This document shows positions 27,783-37,032 of a DNA stretch of 64,000 nt, in pieces. The notes below the pieces were generated by a model that was given only the letters and a program-made list of their open reading frames with translations, was not told the origin of the DNA and did not search any database. Each line of letters starts with the position of its first letter. Positions within the stretch are counted from its first letter, which is position 1. Both the position numbers and the translations under genes were made by a program. The stretch is from Ferruginibacter sp. (lineage in GTDB: Bacteria > Bacteroidota > Bacteroidia > Chitinophagales > Chitinophagaceae): assembly GCF_028288465.1 (NCBI RefSeq), contig NZ_JAQBNR010000068.1, forward strand, positions 62,001 to 126,000, in the 5' to 3' direction.

Positions 27783-28516
27783 TTGTAAAAAAGATTATTG
27801 ATGAATTTCGAAAAGGTCAAGTGGAATTAAAAAAACAAAACGATCAGCTTCTTTTGCAAACAGAAGAATTACAATGGGCAAATATTTTTCACGATACCAT
27901 TAAGAATAAACCATGGTTAAATAATATAGCTATTTCTCCTGGTAGATGGGCAGTTAATTATTCTTTTCTTTATGTATTGGTAAAGGTACTTTCTGATTAT
28001 AAACCAATCCGGATTATTGAATTCGGTTTGGGAGAATCGTCAAAAATAGTTTCCAGCTTCCTCAATTTTGAATTGATGGAAAGCTCGCATTTAATTATAG
28101 AGCAGAATGCACAATGGATGATTGAATTTGAGGATAAATTTATTTTATCTCCATCCTCAAAAATTATTCATCTTCCTTTGACAAAAGAAATTATTAAAAA
28201 TTGTCCTGTAAATGTTTATCAGGGATTCAAAGAAAAAGTAACGGGTATTTATGACTTGTATCTCATTGATGGTCCATTAGGTTCAACAAATTTTTCGAGG
28301 TACGATATATGTCATATTGCAGATCGGCTTACAAAGAACGATGAGTTTATTATCATTATGGATGATTATAACAGAAGTGGAGAAAAAGATACGGCGCAGG
28401 ATTTATTAGAAAACCTTGCGAGCAAAGGAATAAAGACATATATAAATACTTATGTTGGTATTAAATCACAATTGGTAATAGCCACTGAAAAGTATCGTTT
28501 TGCCATTTCAATGTAA
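27779..28516 (+). CDS. Putative SAM-dependent methyltransferase-like protein
   Basis: 245 residues with a short N-terminal helix rich in Lys, Glu and Gln (about 5-32) and a Rossmann-like region: IRIIEFGLGESSKIVSSFL resembles motif I, and YDLYLIDGPLGSTNFSRYD resembles the motif IV region of Methyltransf_24-like proteins. FIIIMDDYNRSGEKD follows. It lacks the classic GxGxG and could be an inactive or divergent member. Its start overlaps the wzt stop, so it is co-translated with the exporter ATPase and may modify the chain end recognised by it (inference). Confidence 0.6.
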   Translation: MIVKKIIDEFRKGQVELKKQNDQLLLQTEELQWANIFHDTIKNKPWLNNIAISPGRWAVNYSFLYVLVKVLSDYKPIRIIEFGLGESSKIVSSFLNFELMESSHLIIEQNAQWMIEFEDKFILSPSSKIIHLPLTKEIIKNCPVNVYQGFKEKVTGIYDLYLIDGPLGSTNFSRYDICHIADRLTKNDEFIIIMDDYNRSGEKDTAQDLLENLASKGIKTYINTYVGIKSQLVIATEKYRFAISM

Positions 28517-28585
28517 ACAATGGGTAAATGGAAGTAAAGCATTACAAAACTCTTTTAGATATTTTAACCGAACAGCGTCTGATTT

Positions 28586-29551
28586 ATGTTAAGCAGCGAT
28601 CCATTGGTTTCGATAATTATACCCACTTTTAATAGAGAAGGTATAATTGTCGAAACCTTATTAACGGTTCAAAATCAAACCTACCGAAATTGGGAATGTA
28701 TCATTGTAGATGATTTTTCAACGGATAATACGTATGAAAATATTGAACGTCAGGTCAAGGAAGACAGCAGATTTATCTTGCTCACCAACCAACGAAAGAA
28801 AGGCGCCCCCGGAGCAAGAAATACTGGTATTGAAAAATCAAAGGGAGCCTTTCTTATTTTCCTTGATTCAGATGACCTCCTTTCGCCAGACTGCCTTGCT
28901 GGCAGAATTGAAAAGTTTCAGCAACATTCCCAATGTGATTTTTTGGTTTTTAGTACCGTAGAATTTAAAGAGCGGATTGATGATACCAATATGTTGGTAA
29001 ATGTTTTTACCACTGAAAATGTGATTGAAAGGTTTTTAAACTTAGATATACCTTGGCTTATAATGGCACCAGTTTGGCGCCGGGAAAGTTTTTTAAAACT
29101 GGGACTATGGAACGAAGACATTCTTTCCTGGCAGGACTGGGAACTGCATATTAGGGCGCTGCTAAATAATTTAAAATTTCTATATTTTTCGAAAGTAGAT
29201 AATTATGTAAGAAGAGATAGCAGATTAGAAAGTATTGGAGGCGTTTCGATTTCAAAAGAACATCTACAATCACATATGCGGCTCTTTCGCAGTTTGAAAC
29301 CATTAATGTCTGGGCAGGTTGATTATAACAGAAGGCTCTATGGTCTTGCCTATTGGGTAGCGAATCTGTCTTTGGAAAAAGGGTATGTGGATGTAACAAA
29401 AGACGCCATTCACTTCTTAAAATTAAACTGGAACTATAGGGAATGGGCTATGATAAAATTGAAAATACATTTTGTAAAGAAAATTTACATTAAGCATTTA
29501 AATATGCCGGATTATGGCACGATGCGAAAGGTATATTACTTAAAGGAATAA
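28586..29551 (+). CDS. Glycosyltransferase, GT2 family
   Basis: 321 residues with a GT-A fold at the N-terminus: SIIIPTFNREGIIVETLLTVQNQTYRNWECIIVDDFSTDNT, GAPGARNTGI, and the metal-binding FLDSDD. The acceptor-side ILSWQDWELHIR motif (Asp-Trp-Glu) follows at about 193. No membrane helices, so a soluble cytoplasmic enzyme adding one sugar. Specificity is unknown. Confidence 0.92.
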   Translation: MLSSDPLVSIIIPTFNREGIIVETLLTVQNQTYRNWECIIVDDFSTDNTYENIERQVKEDSRFILLTNQRKKGAPGARNTGIEKSKGAFLIFLDSDDLLSPDCLAGRIEKFQQHSQCDFLVFSTVEFKERIDDTNMLVNVFTTENVIERFLNLDIPWLIMAPVWRRESFLKLGLWNEDILSWQDWELHIRALLNNLKFLYFSKVDNYVRRDSRLESIGGVSISKEHLQSHMRLFRSLKPLMSGQVDYNRRLYGLAYWVANLSLEKGYVDVTKDAIHFLKLNWNYREWAMIKLKIHFVKKIYIKHLNMPDYGTMRKVYYLKE

Positions 29552-29574
29552 ATCTTATAAAGACAAAATTAAAA

Positions 29575-30891
29575 ATGCCAAAAGGCCATGATGAAGAAAT
29601 GCGTCCATTTAAGATAGTTCATTTAACTGCCTACCTGGATGGTGGAGCAGGGACTGCTGCATACCGCATTAACGAATGCTTATTAAAAGCAGGTATCGAT
29701 TCCACTATGTTAACTACCCATACAGCACATAGTGCAGCATATAAGAACGTGTTGGTACAGGATATTTCAGGCCATCAATATCCTCTAATACCGGGGTTTG
29801 TTGAAAGGGAAAAAAACCGCATTCGTTTTAGAATAAAAAAGCATTTGGGTATTACCATGAAACCAATAAGGCAACTGCTTACGGAGCTTTTTAAAACTAC
29901 GGAACCATTATTGAATTGTGAAATTGCTACAATACCGTTTGCCGAGTATGACATTCTTAAAAACCCAGTGGTGCAAAACGCCGATATCATCCATATGCAT
30001 TGGGTGGGCGCGGGGATGGTAGATTATCCGTTATTCTTCAGTAATAATAAAAAGCCGGTTGTCTGGACATTGCATGATATGAATCCTTTCCAGGGTTTAT
30101 TCCATTATAAAGAAGATGAAGAAAGGAATGAAAGCGTTGCCCAAAAACTTGACAAACAAATTGCCGCATTAAAAAGCCGGGCTATAAAAAAAAGGAAATC
30201 GGATTTAATTTTTGTTACACCAACGGACTGGTTATACAACCAAGCAAAGCAAAGCAGTACATTCAAAAATATATGCGGAACCTGTATTGCTTATCCGATC
30301 GATACATCTTTTTTTTCGCCACAAAGGGCTTTGGATTTAAGAAAGGAAAATAATATTAAAGAAGGCAATGTTGTTTTTTTATTTGTAGCGCATGCAATAA
30401 AGATCTATAGAAAAGGATTTGATATATTGGTTGATGCGTTAAGTAATTTGAAACACCTTAATATCACCTTATTGGTATTGGGTAACTGTGAGTATTTAGA
30501 AGTGCAGGGGTTAGACGTCAGGTTATTGGGCAGTATAAAGGACAATGACGTGTTGAGGAATTATTATTCCATGGCAGATGCATTCATTATTCCCAGCCGT
30601 GAAGATAATTTACCCAATGTAATGCTTGAGTCCCTTGCCTGTGGTACACCTGTAATTGGCTTTCCTGTAGGGGGTATAAAAGAGCATATTGTTGATTACA
30701 AAACAGGGATGCTCGCAAAAGAAATAAGTGCCGGCGCATTGGCAAATGCAATGGAAGAATTCCACACCAATAAAAAAGCATTCGATCAGGATTTCATAGT
30801 TAGCTATGCAAGGGAACATTTCAGCGAACAACTTATTGCAGCAGAATATGCGAAGCTTTATACAAAAATACTCGCAAAGAATTTAAATTAA
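29575..30891 (+). CDS. Glycosyltransferase, GT4 family
   Basis: 438 residues, GT-B fold. N-terminal acceptor domain begins at KIVHLTAYLDGGAGTAAYRINECLL, so the Met at residue 9 (29599) is an alternative start. ADIIHMHWVGAGMVDYP and VVWTLHDMNPF are typical of Bacteroidota capsule GT4 enzymes. The C-terminal domain shows AFIIPSREDNLPNVMLESLACGTPVIGFPVGG, with the EX7E nucleotide-sugar motif. It is one base before the next gene. Sugar specificity not determinable. Confidence 0.92.
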   Translation: MPKGHDEEMRPFKIVHLTAYLDGGAGTAAYRINECLLKAGIDSTMLTTHTAHSAAYKNVLVQDISGHQYPLIPGFVEREKNRIRFRIKKHLGITMKPIRQLLTELFKTTEPLLNCEIATIPFAEYDILKNPVVQNADIIHMHWVGAGMVDYPLFFSNNKKPVVWTLHDMNPFQGLFHYKEDEERNESVAQKLDKQIAALKSRAIKKRKSDLIFVTPTDWLYNQAKQSSTFKNICGTCIAYPIDTSFFSPQRALDLRKENNIKEGNVVFLFVAHAIKIYRKGFDILVDALSNLKHLNITLLVLGNCEYLEVQGLDVRLLGSIKDNDVLRNYYSMADAFIIPSREDNLPNVMLESLACGTPVIGFPVGGIKEHIVDYKTGMLAKEISAGALANAMEEFHTNKKAFDQDFIVSYAREHFSEQLIAAEYAKLYTKILAKNLN

Positions 30892-30892
30892 A

Positions 30893-31702
30893 ATGCCCGC
30901 GCTATCTATCATCACCATCAGCTATAATAACCACAATGGTTTATTTAAAACGATACCAAGTGTATTAAACCAAACCTTCACTGACTACGAGTACATAATT
31001 ATTGATGGTGGGTCCAATGATGGCAGTACGGAGTTGATTGAAAAATATGCCCAACAAATAACCTATTGGGTGAGCGAGAAAGATGCAGGTATTTTTAATG
31101 CAATGAATAAGGGGATCGCAAAGGCAAAAGGAGCGTACCTGCTTTTTTTAAATGCCGGCGATTATCTCTTTGACAGTGCCGTATTAAAAAATGTTTTTGA
31201 TACAAACCCTGCAGAAGACATAATATACGGCAATGTTGTATGGGATCCTGTAAAATATCAGGGGAAGTATCCTGCTAAACTAAGTTTTGAATTCTTCATC
31301 AATAATGCGCTTCCTCACCAGGCTTCGTTTATAAAGAAGGAATTATTTGACAGGGTGGGTTTGTATGACGAACGTTATGAAATGAATTCGGACTGGACTT
31401 TTTTTTTGCTGGCGATTTATAAATTTAACAGTACCTATAAGCACATCGACTTATTCATCACGTATTGTAATACAGACGGGATCAGCCTTAAAGAGGGCAG
31501 TTGGGAAAAAATTATGATTGCACGAAAAGAAGTAATGCAACAGCACTTTGCTGCTTTTATGCATGACTTTGAATTATTCTGCTCGGTAAGAAATGAACTT
31601 AGTTTGGTTAAGAGAACAAAGGGATATCGTATTCATATTAAATTGCGAAGCATGCTCACAAATATTTTCAAAATAATAAAACCAAACAAACAATTGCTTT
31701 AG
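30893..31702 (+). CDS. Glycosyltransferase, GT2 family (WcaE-like)
   Basis: 269 residues: LSIITISYNNHNGLFKTIPSVLNQTFTDYEYIIIDGGSNDGS, EKDAGIFNAMNKGI and FLNAGDYL mark the WcaE-like GT2 group seen in colanic-acid-type loci. The 57 C-terminal residues are basic and amphipathic, probably for membrane contact. It is closely similar in layout to the products at 32570, 36193 and 59050, which suggests repeated duplication followed by divergence of specificity. Confidence 0.92.
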   Translation: MPALSIITISYNNHNGLFKTIPSVLNQTFTDYEYIIIDGGSNDGSTELIEKYAQQITYWVSEKDAGIFNAMNKGIAKAKGAYLLFLNAGDYLFDSAVLKNVFDTNPAEDIIYGNVVWDPVKYQGKYPAKLSFEFFINNALPHQASFIKKELFDRVGLYDERYEMNSDWTFFLLAIYKFNSTYKHIDLFITYCNTDGISLKEGSWEKIMIARKEVMQQHFAAFMHDFELFCSVRNELSLVKRTKGYRIHIKLRSMLTNIFKIIKPNKQLL

Positions 31703-31740
31703 GGATAAAAGGTTTTTATTTTAAAGGCAATACTATTTTT

Positions 31741-32568
31741 ATGCAACCTGTTGTTGTGGTAATACCAGTTTACAATCCAAATCCGTCGGCAAGCGAACTG
31801 TTTTCCTTCAAACAATGCTTCAATATTTTAAATCAATATCCCATTATAATTTTAGCACCGGATAATATGGACTTAAAGAAATACGAAGACACGGTTGCGG
31901 GGTTTAAGACGATAAGTATTCCACCGGTATGGCAATCCGGTTTGCTGGAGTACAATAAGCTAAAGGTTAGTACTTTTTTTTATGAGCTGTTTAAAGAGTA
32001 TGAGTATTTACTTACTTACGAACTGGATGCATTCGTCTTTAAGAATGAGTTGCAATACTGGTGGAAAAGGAGCTTTGATTATATTGGTGCACCCTGGTTC
32101 GAAGGGCTGGCATCCCCAATATCAAACAACATCATTGGGGTAGGTAATTCAGGCTTTTCATTAAGAAATGTGCAAAGCTGTCTGCGCATTTTAAAAAGAA
32201 TCCATTACTTAAAGAGTCTTCGGACGTTTTGGTTTAAAAGCCGCTTGCAGGCTTTGATTCGCTTTTCAACAATTCTATCCGGCTTAAAAACATATTTCCA
32301 TATTCAATCAATTAGTGAATTAGACCAGTTGTTTTTTGACAACGAATTGAATGAAGATTTTTACTGGACTAGGGCGGTGGCTAAAGCATTTGACGATTAC
32401 CGGGTTGCACCCATTGATGATGCGTGTAAATTTAGCTTTGACGCAAACCCGGCATTTTTATTTAAAAGGAATAAGGGGGAGTTACCATTTGGCTGTCACG
32501 CATGGGAAAGGCATGAGCCAGAATTTTGGAAACAGTTCATTCCGGTAAGGGAACAATCAGTATTATAA
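31741..32568 (+). CDS. DUF5672 family protein, probable glycosyltransferase
   Basis: 275 residues. YLLTYELDAFVFKNELQYWW (with a DxD-like ELDAF), FDYIGAPWFEG, GVGNSGFSLRN and LPFGCHAWERHEPEFW are the signature elements of DUF5672, a family found in surface-glycan clusters and considered a GT-A-like transferase (family knowledge; biochemical role not established to me). It lies between two WcaE-like GT2 genes and is one base from the second. Soluble, no signal peptide. Confidence 0.85.
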   Translation: MQPVVVVIPVYNPNPSASELFSFKQCFNILNQYPIIILAPDNMDLKKYEDTVAGFKTISIPPVWQSGLLEYNKLKVSTFFYELFKEYEYLLTYELDAFVFKNELQYWWKRSFDYIGAPWFEGLASPISNNIIGVGNSGFSLRNVQSCLRILKRIHYLKSLRTFWFKSRLQALIRFSTILSGLKTYFHIQSISELDQLFFDNELNEDFYWTRAVAKAFDDYRVAPIDDACKFSFDANPAFLFKRNKGELPFGCHAWERHEPEFWKQFIPVREQSVL

Positions 32569-32569
32569 G

Positions 32570-33358
32570 ATGCCAAAACTTTCCATCATTACCATCAACT
32601 ATAACAATGGTAAAGGCTTGCATAAAACAATAGAATCTGTAATTGGCCAGTCCTTTACCGATTATGAATACATTCTTATTGACGGTGGATCTGCTGATGA
32701 AAGTAAGCAAATTATAGAGAAATATAAAGACCGGTTCGTTTACTGGATTGCCGAAAAAGACAATGGTATTTATGATGCCATGAATAAGGGTATAGATAAA
32801 GCAACAGGAGAGTATACTATGTTCTTAAATAGTGGCGATTACTTACCGGATAAAAATGTGCTGTTGGAATTTAGCAAAGTATCAACAGCGACGACTGCGG
32901 ATATTTTTTATGGTAATATTTTATTGGAAGATGCAGATAATGAAATAAAAGATCATGAATATCCTTCCGCATTAAGTCTTGATTTTTGGAAAATCTATAC
33001 TATTAACCACCAGGCCGCATTTATAAAAAGGTCATTGTTTACTGAGATCGGTAAATATGATATGGCTTATGCCCTGGCGGCAGACTATGCCTTCTTTTTA
33101 AAATGCTTTATTTATGGAAAGCTATTTTCGCATATCAATAAACAACTGGTGTATTTTAAACTGGATGGTGTAAGCGGTGAGAACAAATCTCAATACCAAC
33201 TGCAAATGCAGCAGGCCTGGAATAATATAACACCCGGGTATTTAAAATTGCTGTACACGGAGCACCATGATTTTACATTGATGTTGAAGCATAGGATAAT
33301 GATACTGGCAAAAAATCTAAACCGGCAATACGGTCGGTTAAAAAAAACTTTTAGATAA
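32570..33358 (+). CDS. Glycosyltransferase, GT2 family (WcaE-like)
   Basis: 262 residues: LSIITINYNNGKGLHKTIESVIGQSFTDYEYILIDGGSADES, EKDNGIYDAMNKGIDKATGEYTMFLNSGDYL. It parallels the gene at 30893 over the whole catalytic domain, pointing to tandem duplication around the DUF5672 gene. Acts in the cytoplasm on the lipid-linked glycan; specificity unknown. Confidence 0.92.
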   Translation: MPKLSIITINYNNGKGLHKTIESVIGQSFTDYEYILIDGGSADESKQIIEKYKDRFVYWIAEKDNGIYDAMNKGIDKATGEYTMFLNSGDYLPDKNVLLEFSKVSTATTADIFYGNILLEDADNEIKDHEYPSALSLDFWKIYTINHQAAFIKRSLFTEIGKYDMAYALAADYAFFLKCFIYGKLFSHINKQLVYFKLDGVSGENKSQYQLQMQQAWNNITPGYLKLLYTEHHDFTLMLKHRIMILAKNLNRQYGRLKKTFR

Positions 33359-33396
33359 TGAGCCAGTTTTTTCGAATAGATACGATGCAATTTTAA

Positions 33397-34380
33397 ATGT
33401 TTGAAACGCCCATTTTATTGCTTGTTTTCAACAGGCCACAGGAAACAAGTATTGTATTTGAAGCAATACGAAAAATTAAACCGGCGCATTTGTATATAGC
33501 AGCAGACGGGCCGAGGAAAGAGAAGGGAGGCGAAAAAGAGTTGTGTGATGCTGTACAAGAAATTGTACACAATATAGATTGGAAATGCAGCGTAAAAACT
33601 TTAATACGAGATACTAATCTGGGATGCCGCAAAGCTGTTTCCGAAGCCATAGCATGGTTTTTTACAGAGGTGGAACAAGGAATCATTTTGGAAGATGATT
33701 GCCTTCCTGATGAAAGTTTTTTTTATTATTGCGAGGAACTATTAGAAAAATACAAAGATGATGAACGCATTATTTCTATCGGAGGAACTAACCTGGGTTA
33801 TACATTCAAAGAAGAGCAATCTTTTGGATTTTCAAAGTTTATGAATATGTGGGGATGGGCAACCTGGAGAAGGGCGTCTATACTGGTAGATTATAAACTG
33901 GAAACATGGAAGAATACTTTTTTAAAAAAACTTTTTTTGCAAAGGAAATTGCAGGATAATTTATTTGACGTGGATTATAACTGGATCAAATACTGGAACA
34001 ACTATTTCACATTAACGGCTGCTGGTAAAATTGACACTTGGGATTATCAGTGGATTTTTACCCAATTGTATTACAACAAGCTTTCTGTATTTCCAGCAAA
34101 AAACCTGGTAAAAAATATTGGCTTTTCCGGTTCAGCAACACATACTTTTCATCCGGGACATCCTGTTTCGGAACTGCAGTTAAGTCCTATCAGTTTCCCG
34201 TTAAAAATACCGCCGGCAATTTCTGTTGATATGGAGTATGAAAATGATTTTATAAAAAAAATATGGTTCAGTTACAGAAGGGATTCTTTATATAGAATTT
34301 TAAGGAGTGATTTTTTAAATAACTCACGGGTATTGAAAATTATTACTTTCTTTCGGAAAAGCAATTTCAATAAGGTTTAA
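33397..34380 (+). CDS. GT2-like nucleotide-diphospho-sugar transferase
   Basis: 327 residues. ETPILLLVFNRPQETSIVFEAIRKIKPAHLYIAADGPR, ILEDDCLPDESFFYYCEELLEKY and MWGWATWRRA define a group of GT-A-fold proteins in Bacteroidota glycan loci, often annotated as hemolysin-like or nucleotide-diphospho-sugar transferases. The EDD triad is the metal site. The C-terminus (about 270-327) is basic. Probably transfers one sugar; direct evidence for substrate is lacking. Confidence 0.85.
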   Translation: MFETPILLLVFNRPQETSIVFEAIRKIKPAHLYIAADGPRKEKGGEKELCDAVQEIVHNIDWKCSVKTLIRDTNLGCRKAVSEAIAWFFTEVEQGIILEDDCLPDESFFYYCEELLEKYKDDERIISIGGTNLGYTFKEEQSFGFSKFMNMWGWATWRRASILVDYKLETWKNTFLKKLFLQRKLQDNLFDVDYNWIKYWNNYFTLTAAGKIDTWDYQWIFTQLYYNKLSVFPAKNLVKNIGFSGSATHTFHPGHPVSELQLSPISFPLKIPPAISVDMEYENDFIKKIWFSYRRDSLYRILRSDFLNNSRVLKIITFFRKSNFNKV

Positions 34381-34475
34381 ATAAAGAACCTAAAAGCATA
34401 GGCAATATTAGCAGGTATGAATCACCTTCGTTAATCATTCAATACATTGATAGTTTAGTCCATAAATATTTTATA

Positions 34476-35267
34476 ATGAAATTGACTTTTTTAAAGAAAA
34501 TTTTACCCCTTCGGTTTTCAAAATATCTTTTACAAGTAAGATATAATTATGCAACAAGTAAGATTATCAACGATGAGGAAAAAAGTTTTTCTTTTTTGGC
34601 AAGGAAAACGTTTTACCAACAAATCCTTAACAAAGGCGATACCTATTTCGATATAGGCGCCAATTATGGCAACAGGATTGGCCCGATATTAAAAATGGGA
34701 GTTAAGAAAATTATCGCAGTTGAGCCCCAAAGGGAATGTTGTGATCATTTGAAAAGGTTTTATCCAAGTATTAAGATTTTGCAAAAAGGGGTGGGCGATG
34801 AGCGAACAGTAAAGCCATTTTATATTTCCGATAAATCGGTTTTAAGTTCATTCTCAGAAGAATTTATTGCAACCACGCAGGCGGGACGATTTAAAAATAC
34901 TGAATGGAAGCAAGCAGAAATGGTTGAAATTATTACATTGGATGATTTAATCAATGACTATGGAATGCCTGATTTTATTAAGATTGATGTAGAAGGTTAT
35001 GAATTAGAAGTCATAAATGGATTAAGCCAAAAAGTTCGAATTCTTTCATTTGAGTATACTACCCCGGAACTGGCCCATAAATTAGAACCTATCTTATCAA
35101 AACTAAAAAGTTTGGGAGATTATACCTTTAATTATGCAGTAGAAGAATCAATGCAGTTTAACCTGAATGAATGGATTGAAGCGGACCGGGGTATTGAACT
35201 TGTAAAATCAAATGAGTTTTTGCAAACAGGCTTCGGAGATATCTACATCAAATTCAACAATGATTAA
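34476..35267 (+). CDS. FkbM family methyltransferase (3)
   Basis: 263 residues, Methyltransf_21. SAM motif DTYFDIGANYGNRIGPILKMGVKKIIAVEPQ, post-motif VEIITLDDLINDYGMPDFIKIDVEGYELEVINGLS, all intact, including the DVEGYE acid pair. The N-terminal 45 residues are basic. Canonical IGANxG variant, unlike the ELGAYW and EFGAADG variants at 24-26 kb, so the FkbM genes here are not recent copies of one another. Confidence 0.9.
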   Translation: MKLTFLKKILPLRFSKYLLQVRYNYATSKIINDEEKSFSFLARKTFYQQILNKGDTYFDIGANYGNRIGPILKMGVKKIIAVEPQRECCDHLKRFYPSIKILQKGVGDERTVKPFYISDKSVLSSFSEEFIATTQAGRFKNTEWKQAEMVEIITLDDLINDYGMPDFIKIDVEGYELEVINGLSQKVRILSFEYTTPELAHKLEPILSKLKSLGDYTFNYAVEESMQFNLNEWIEADRGIELVKSNEFLQTGFGDIYIKFNND

Positions 35268-35289
35268 ATCGACGATTAATTAATTCTAA

Positions 35290-36171
35290 ATGGTATTATT
35301 ATTTGCAAAGGAAGGGCAGTTGGCCAATCGTTTATGGCAATCATCTTTTTTTATTGCAAATGCGATTGAGCATAACTATTCACTGTTACACCTTGGCTTT
35401 GCGGAGTATATTATTTATTTTAATGAAAATGTTTGCGTTCATTCTTGTAATGCCAGGTGGAGAATAATTGATTTTGAAACGACATTGAAAAAGGACCGAC
35501 TTCTGATAAAGTATGCGAATTTATCAAAAGCATATTTCGAAAAACACAATCGCCATTATCCTTTTATCAGGGAACTGAATTTTTTCGATTATGCTCCACA
35601 GGCTGACGGCTATGATCTTTCTCAAAAAAAGTTTTTGAAGACTGTCAGAAGCAATATTGTTCTGGTGGATGGATGGCAGTTTATAGATAATAGCTCCTTT
35701 AAAAAACACGCAAATACACTCAGAAAAATATTTACACCCAATAAAAAATATGTAGACAATGTGGAATCCCTAAAGCAGGAATGCTATATAAGATATGATG
35801 TTGTAGTAGGTGTGCATTTGAGAAAAGGAGACTATGCTACATTTAATAAGGGTAAATGGTTGTTTTCAAACGCGGATTATGTTTCATTTATGAGGCAGGT
35901 AAAGGCATTTCCTTCTTTTAGCAATAAAAAGGTAGGGTTTTTATTGTGTTCAGATGGACAGATAAACTCAACTGATTTTGAAGAGTTTGGTATTGTATGT
36001 ACTAATAACAATTTTATTGAAGACTTATATGCTCTTTCGTTTTGCGATCTGATAATAGGGCCCCCCAGTACTTATTCTTCATGGGCATCATTTTATGGTA
36101 ATAAACCCTTGCTGCATATTACAGAGTTGGATATGAGGATCACAGAACAGGGATTTAAAATTGCTCCATGA
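35290..36171 (+). CDS. GT11-like (fucosyltransferase-fold) glycosyltransferase
   Basis: 293 residues. The N-terminal KEGQLANRLWQSSFFIANAIEH is the Gly/Asn loop seen in Bacteroidota relatives of GT11, and VGVHLRKGDYATF (His176, Arg178, Asp181) is the GDP-sugar motif. GPPSTYSSWASFYGNKPLLHI near the C-terminus corresponds to the acceptor-side signature. It is more divergent than the gene at 23209, so a donor other than GDP-fucose is possible. Confidence 0.78.
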   Translation: MVLLFAKEGQLANRLWQSSFFIANAIEHNYSLLHLGFAEYIIYFNENVCVHSCNARWRIIDFETTLKKDRLLIKYANLSKAYFEKHNRHYPFIRELNFFDYAPQADGYDLSQKKFLKTVRSNIVLVDGWQFIDNSSFKKHANTLRKIFTPNKKYVDNVESLKQECYIRYDVVVGVHLRKGDYATFNKGKWLFSNADYVSFMRQVKAFPSFSNKKVGFLLCSDGQINSTDFEEFGIVCTNNNFIEDLYALSFCDLIIGPPSTYSSWASFYGNKPLLHITELDMRITEQGFKIAP

Positions 36172-36192
36172 AAATATTTCGATGGCATTAAA

Positions 36193-37032
36193 ATGAAAGG
36201 CCCTAAAATTTCAATAGTTATACCCACATATAATGCTGGCCAAACAATTTTTGATTGCCTTAATAGTCTTGCGCAGCAGCAGTATACGAATGTTGAAATA
36301 ATAATTGTAGATGGTTTGTCAACTGACAATACAATTAATATTGTGCAATCTTTTTTAAGTATAATGGATGTTCGGTTTGTTTCAGGAAAAGATAATGGGA
36401 TCTACGATGCCATGAATAAAGGCATACAAATTGCAAAGGGCGAATGGATTTATTTTATGGGCAGTGATGATAGGTTGATCAACGAAGAGGTGTTATCAGA
36501 AGTTGCAGGGTATTTAAAATCTGACAACGATATTGTTTACGGTGATGTAGTTTTACTGCCTGGTGGAGATAAGGAGTCGGATGAATGGGGATACTTGAGG
36601 TTATTACACATGTGTATAAATCACCAACGTGTATTTTATAAAGCCCTTTTATTTAAAAAGCTTGGCTCATTTAATACTGATTATTTGATTGCTGCTGACT
36701 ATGACCTCAACATCCGTTTCTTTTGCAATCCCGGGATTGTAGCAAAACATATCGTTTTGCCAATTGCTTTTTATAACACCACCGGTTATAGCACCGGTAA
36801 AATTGATGAACCATTTTGGAACAACTTTAAAACAGTAATGCTAAAAAGCTTTTCCCCTCACCTTTCAAATAGGGAAATATATGGGCGGTTGAGTTTCTAC
36901 TGCTGGTATAAGATGCATAAAAAAGAATATTCAAAAGCATTGAGATTGTTTGCTGACATTTTTTACAATACCCATAGTGTCAATTTTTTAACACATTCCC
37001 TAAGCCAGTTAATCAAGAGTATTAAACATTGA
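36193..37032 (+). CDS. Glycosyltransferase, GT2 family (WcaE-like)
   Basis: 279 residues: ISIVIPTYNAGQTIFDCLNSLAQQQYTNVEIIIVDGLSTDNT, GKDNGIYDAMNKGIQIAKGEWIYFMGSDDRL. The GSDD metal site is intact. The C-terminal 70 residues are helical and basic. The stop overlaps the TTG start of the next GT2 gene by 4 bases, so the two are co-translated. Confidence 0.92.
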   Translation: MKGPKISIVIPTYNAGQTIFDCLNSLAQQQYTNVEIIIVDGLSTDNTINIVQSFLSIMDVRFVSGKDNGIYDAMNKGIQIAKGEWIYFMGSDDRLINEEVLSEVAGYLKSDNDIVYGDVVLLPGGDKESDEWGYLRLLHMCINHQRVFYKALLFKKLGSFNTDYLIAADYDLNIRFFCNPGIVAKHIVLPIAFYNTTGYSTGKIDEPFWNNFKTVMLKSFSPHLSNREIYGRLSFYCWYKMHKKEYSKALRLFADIFYNTHSVNFLTHSLSQLIKSIKH